A program made the position numbers and the translations under genes. The notes beneath the pieces were generated by a model. It searched no databases. It worked only from the letters and a program-made list of their open reading frames with translations, and was not told the DNA's origin. Of a DNA stretch of 64,000 nucleotides, positions 61,311 through 64,000 are shown piece by piece. The DNA comes from CAIQJJ01 sp049325275. GTDB lineage: Bacteria; Chloroflexota; Anaerolineae; Anaerolineales; UBA4823. Each line of letters opens with the position of its first letter. Position 1 is the first letter of the stretch. The DNA lies in the NCBI GenBank assembly GCA_049325275.1, contig JBMOLU010000073.1, positions 1 through 64,000 on the forward strand, given 5' to 3'.

Positions 61311-62402
61311 ATGGCAACACAATCACCTCTCGATTTTGGCCCCTTGCAGGCTTTGATGGACGACAAAACGGTCTACCGGATCATGGTCAACGGCCCCCAG
61401 GATGTATACGCCGAACGGTCAGGGAGTAAGATCAGCAAAGTACAGGTGGGTTTCGAGAGTCAGGCGTCTCTCGTGGACATTCTGGAACGGATCGCCAAAG
61501 CCTGTGGGGTACAGATCGACAGCGATCATCCCCTGGCCGATTTACGCCTGGAAGATGGCTCGCGCGTCAATATCGTCTTGCCTCCGCTGGCGCTCAATGG
61601 TCCGACCCTTACCATTCGCAAATTCCAACCCTTCAACCTCAACCTCGAACGCATGATCGCATGGGGTACCCTGAACGAGGACATGGCCGAATTTCTCAAG
61701 GCATGCATCGTTGCCAGGCTGAACATCCTCGTGGCCGGCAGCGTGGGCAGCGGCAAGACTACGTTGATCAACGTGCTTTCCAGCACGATCCCGGCGGATG
61801 AACGCATCATCACCGTGGAAGAGATCGCCGATTACCGTTTACGCCACGATCACGTCATCAGCCTGGAAAGCCGCCCACCGAGTATCGAGGGTGGCGGCGG
61901 CGTCACCCTGCGCGATTTGATTTTGAACTTACCCCGCATGAATCCCAGACGCATTGTGGTAGGCCAATTGATGGGAGATGAAGCCTTTGAAATGCTGCGC
62001 TTAATCGACCGCGGCTACGACGGTACGATCGCCAGTATCTTTTCCAACAGCCCGGCAGAGGCTTTGGAACGCCTGGAAATGTTGGTCAAGCGTGGCGAAG
62101 CGAACCTGCCCATCTCCTATCTACGTTCCCTGATCGCCTCATCGATCAACTTGATCGTGCAGCAAAGCCGCATGGACGATGGCTCACGTAGGGTGACTGC
62201 CATCACCGAGATACAGGCCGGGCGAGGCGGGGGGTATGACTTGCACGATGTCTTCGTTTACCGGCAGGATGGCTGGAACGGTGAGAAAATCGACGGGCAT
62301 TTCGAGGCCCGCCCGCTTCGTGCGCGCCTGCGGCAGCGCCTGATGTCTGCCCACGTCAAGTTACCGCCTTGTGTATTAGTAGAAGACAAGCCACAAGATT
62401 AG
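61311..62402 (+). CDS. CpaF/VirB11-like ATPase with altered catalytic motifs
   Basis: 363 residues. The N-terminal domain (YRIMVNGPQDVYAERSG) and the ATPase core follow the CpaF pattern: LTIRKFQPFNL, Walker A VAGSVGSGKTTLINVLS, Asp box ERIITVEEIADYRL, Walker B region RMNPRRIVVGQLMGDEAFEML. The Walker B Glu (VGE in CpaF) is Gln, and the His box (STIHANS) reads ASIFSNS. The pilus or secretion ATPase reaction is therefore probably weak or absent. ATG 61311 lies 2 nt after the STAND gene stop, so both work together. No pilus, TadB or TadC genes are near. Its stop overlaps that of the convergent lipoprotein gene. Confidence 0.82.
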   Translation: MATQSPLDFGPLQALMDDKTVYRIMVNGPQDVYAERSGSKISKVQVGFESQASLVDILERIAKACGVQIDSDHPLADLRLEDGSRVNIVLPPLALNGPTLTIRKFQPFNLNLERMIAWGTLNEDMAEFLKACIVARLNILVAGSVGSGKTTLINVLSSTIPADERIITVEEIADYRLRHDHVISLESRPPSIEGGGGVTLRDLILNLPRMNPRRIVVGQLMGDEAFEMLRLIDRGYDGTIASIFSNSPAEALERLEMLVKRGEANLPISYLRSLIASSINLIVQQSRMDDGSRRVTAITEIQAGRGGGYDLHDVFVYRQDGWNGEKIDGHFEARPLRARLRQRLMSAHVKLPPCVLVEDKPQD

Positions 62403-63013
62403 TCACCTGGAACACAAAGTGATCCGCGTTCCACCATCTGTGTGGCAAGTTCCACCAGGTGCGCCCTGTCGAGAAAGCCAGCGCTGGAAGTTTCGTTGTG
62501 GAGGTGCATCAGCGTATAGAAAAAGCCATCGCGCACCCATCGCAGCCGGAAAACCGGAGCATCTTTCTGCCATTCGCCCTCCCACCAATCCCCCCGCACG
62601 AACTGCGCTTCGCATTCACCGATCTCGACAGTTTCGACGTTCACATCGGAAGGCCACTCCTCCTTGGGCCTGGCAGTCTGCTGGGTGATGAACAGCATTT
62701 CCCCCGTATATCTTGGATCGTCCCACACGTAACGGGTGGTGACAGCCTGATACTCCGGGACGAAACGGACGTCTTTGCGTGTGTAACCGTCCGGAAGCGT
62801 TGCCGGCAAGTTAACGGTGAAACCGGCCTCCTCTTCAACCTGGCAAAGCGGGTCTGCGGTGGCCTCGCTGCCGATACGGAGAGGCGCTGCTGTAACCAGG
62901 GTTTCTGTAGGCGGCTTCACCGACGGCGTTGGCGCCGCAACCGGTGAAGCCAAACAGGCTGCCAGGCTGCAAGCCGCAATAGCAAGAAGAAGTACGTTTT
63001 TTGTTTTTTTCAT
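62399..63013 (-). CDS. Lipoprotein of unknown function
   Basis: 204 residues. Signal and lipobox KKTKNVLLLAIAACSLAAC, then a Thr/Pro-rich linker (APTPSVKPPTETLV). The mature domain, FTVNLPATLPDGYTRKDVRF through RYTGEMLFITQQ, resembles DUF4367-type anti-sigma or sporulation-associated lipoprotein domains. ATG 63013 has AAGGAGC upstream; an open frame continues further but the lipobox fixes this start. It ends 4 nt inside the convergent CpaF-like gene. Confidence 0.75.
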   Translation of the reverse strand: MKKTKNVLLLAIAACSLAACLASPVAAPTPSVKPPTETLVTAAPLRIGSEATADPLCQVEEEAGFTVNLPATLPDGYTRKDVRFVPEYQAVTTRYVWDDPRYTGEMLFITQQTARPKEEWPSDVNVETVEIGECEAQFVRGDWWEGEWQKDAPVFRLRWVRDGFFYTLMHLHNETSSAGFLDRAHLVELATQMVERGSLCVPGD

Positions 63014-63392
63014 GAAAAGCTCCTTGTGAGCGAAACAGCGCTTGCACATCCGGGCGGGAAATCGCTTTCCCGTTGAAAGTTGCAAGCGCAAGACCGGGAA
63101 GACGCGCACAAGGATACCCGAAAAATATCCAGACAACTTGACGATTACAGCACGATCGCCCCACGCCTACCATACAAACCGTCACGGTTTTCAGCTAGAG
63201 TCGAATCTGCGCCTGATGCTAGCGGATCAACCCCCGAACAGGCTACACAGGAGAGGTCAGCTCCATGGCTGAGATGATTTTCCGACTGGAATGTCAAAAG
63301 TGGTGCTATCGTATGGAAAAGTTGAAGCGCACTGATTTTGGGCTGTATCTACTGGAAGTGTGAAGGAAGGAAGGAAGGAAGGAAGGTGAAGT
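63014..63392. other. Intergenic region between two divergent lipoprotein genes
   Basis: 379 bp with no gene I can support. It carries a weak plus-strand promoter-like pair, TTGAAG (63322-63327) and TATCTA (63346-63351) with an 18-bp spacer, and the AAGG microsatellite listed separately. Confidence 0.4.
63363..63386 (+). repeat. AAGG tetranucleotide microsatellite at a ribosome-binding site
   Basis: Six perfect AAGG units end 6 nt before ATG 63393. Any unit is a Shine-Dalgarno-like sequence, so the repeat is itself the ribosome-binding site of the following lipoprotein gene. Confidence 0.9.
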
Positions 63393-64000
63393 ATGCATCG
63401 TTACAGCATGAAAAGTATCCCTTTCTTTGGGATGGCTTGCGTGTTGATCTTTTTGGCTGCTTGCACAATTGCGCAGGCCAGCGCCACACCGCAGCCGACC
63501 TTCGCACCAATTTTCCTGCAGCCAACGATCACGACATCTCCCACCGGGACAACAACGCCAACTGTTCCTCCCACACCAACGGAGCGTACGCTGGCAGTTG
63601 TTTTCGAGTCTGATGGACTGATGTACTACGCCTATAAGGGGGTGAATACACGCCTGGGCAGGGCCAATGAATGGTGCGGCACGATCTCAAGCGACGGCTC
63701 GCTGGTGGCTTATCAACATAACGGGACGATATGGGTCGTTACACGTGATGGGACAAGTGAGCGGGAAGTTTTAAAGGTGAGAGACATTCCCGCTTTGTTC
63801 GATGGCACACCAAAAGAAGCGATATTTACCGTTCAGCGTGTAAATTGGGTAACCGGGGCACAATACCTGATGGTCCTGGTGGAAGCCAGAAGTGCTACAA
63901 AGGAATTATCGTCTCATACCCTTCTGGTCAGTGTTGATACCAACCAAACAAAAATCGTTCTGCCAGGCAAGGGAAATGTTCGCTGGATTCAATCATCGCC
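63393..64000 (+). CDS. Lipoprotein, cut by the right edge
   Basis: 202 residues are visible from ATG 63393 and the frame is open at the edge. A lipoprotein signal ending VLIFLAAC is followed by a Thr/Pro-rich linker (TITTSPTGTTTPTVPPTPT) and a beta-rich region, SSDGSLVAYQHNGTIWVVT, that looks like WD40/TolB-type propeller strands. An internal Met (residue 6) is a second possible start. It is divergent from another lipoprotein gene with a similar Thr/Pro linker. Confidence 0.75.
   Translation, partial: MHRYSMKSIPFFGMACVLIFLAACTIAQASATPQPTFAPIFLQPTITTSPTGTTTPTVPPTPTERTLAVVFESDGLMYYAYKGVNTRLGRANEWCGTISSDGSLVAYQHNGTIWVVTRDGTSEREVLKVRDIPALFDGTPKEAIFTVQRVNWVTGAQYLMVLVEARSATKELSSHTLLVSVDTNQTKIVLPGKGNVRWIQSS

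Noticed and set aside
1..64000. tRNA, rRNA, CRISPR or insertion sequence
   Set aside because: No tRNA-like T-arm with matching stems, no regularly spaced repeats and no transposase or integrase frame was found by eye; short or diverged examples could be missed.

Overview
The window looks like chromosome from a member of the Chloroflexota, probably of the Anaerolineae/Caldilineae group. It is GC-rich, carries lipoproteins with classical lipoboxes, a large STAND/TPR regulator with a LuxR-type helix-turn-helix, Chloroflexi-style secreted proteins (Kelch plus DUF11 repeats, a remnant of a right-handed beta-helix protein) and many glycoside-utilisation genes. This placement is inference from protein style; there is no rRNA or other marker gene. 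I saw no tRNA, rRNA, CRISPR array, prophage or intact insertion sequence.

Region 1 (1-9085) is the right end of a natural-product locus on the minus strand. It encodes a FAAL-ACP-condensation-FkbH megasynthase, a free carrier protein, two family-1 glycosyltransferases and the first residues of another assembly-line protein. The gene content suggests that a fatty acid is activated as an acyl adenylate, joined to a glyceryl unit loaded by the FkbH domain, and glycosylated. Both glycosyltransferases end in a short helix-like motif that also starts the next assembly-line protein. A strong promoter with a leader of about 460 nt appears to drive the locus.

Region 2 (9239-18276) holds a 2-keto-3-deoxygluconate kinase divergent from a degenerate P-loop kinase-like gene, then a five-gene minus-strand operon: GH63-like glucosidase/trehalase-like hydrolase, OtsA, GT4, OtsB and a GNAT acetyltransferase. 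A methyltransferase follows. Region 3 (18473-22686) has a membrane histidine kinase, a double-hotdog thioesterase, and two decayed genes (a frameshifted sulfatase-modifying-factor-like lipoprotein and a multiply broken beta-helix protein), each associated with one copy of an inverted repeat pair.

Region 4 (22687-27671) is an operon for plant or mucilage oligosaccharides: GH42 beta-galactosidase, 2-hydroxyacid dehydrogenase, GH88 unsaturated glucuronyl hydrolase and a short-chain dehydrogenase. Together with KdgK, rhamnulokinase, GH10 xylanase and a xylulokinase-like FGGY kinase elsewhere in the window, it indicates growth on pectin or hemicellulose sugars. Region 5 (27916-40129) contains a small Cys-rich protein, pirin, a heterodimeric ABC exporter, a substrate-binding lipoprotein coupled to a PAS histidine kinase, an amidohydrolase, and an acyltransferase-like gene paired with a GDP-mannose 3,5-epimerase-like gene.

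Region 6 (40311-50823) starts at a near-consensus promoter: rhamnulokinase, Gfo/Idh/MocA oxidoreductase, then RNA 2'-phosphotransferase (KptA) overlapping a 1029-residue SF2 helicase that has two membrane spans. A small membrane protein, the STAND/LuxR regulator, hemerythrin and a ferritin-like protein follow. Region 7 (50972-64000) has GH10 xylanase, a very large subtilase, the FGGY kinase, then a GTP/ATPase pair: a STAND NTPase with a C-terminal SUMF1/FGE fold, directly followed by a CpaF-like ATPase that has lost hallmark catalytic residues. Two lipoproteins close the window, the last behind an AAGG microsatellite sitting exactly at its ribosome-binding site.

A family of structured intergenic repeats of about 80-107 bp (called R1 here) sits directly downstream of stop codons at three places, and at two of them supplies the stop codon itself.
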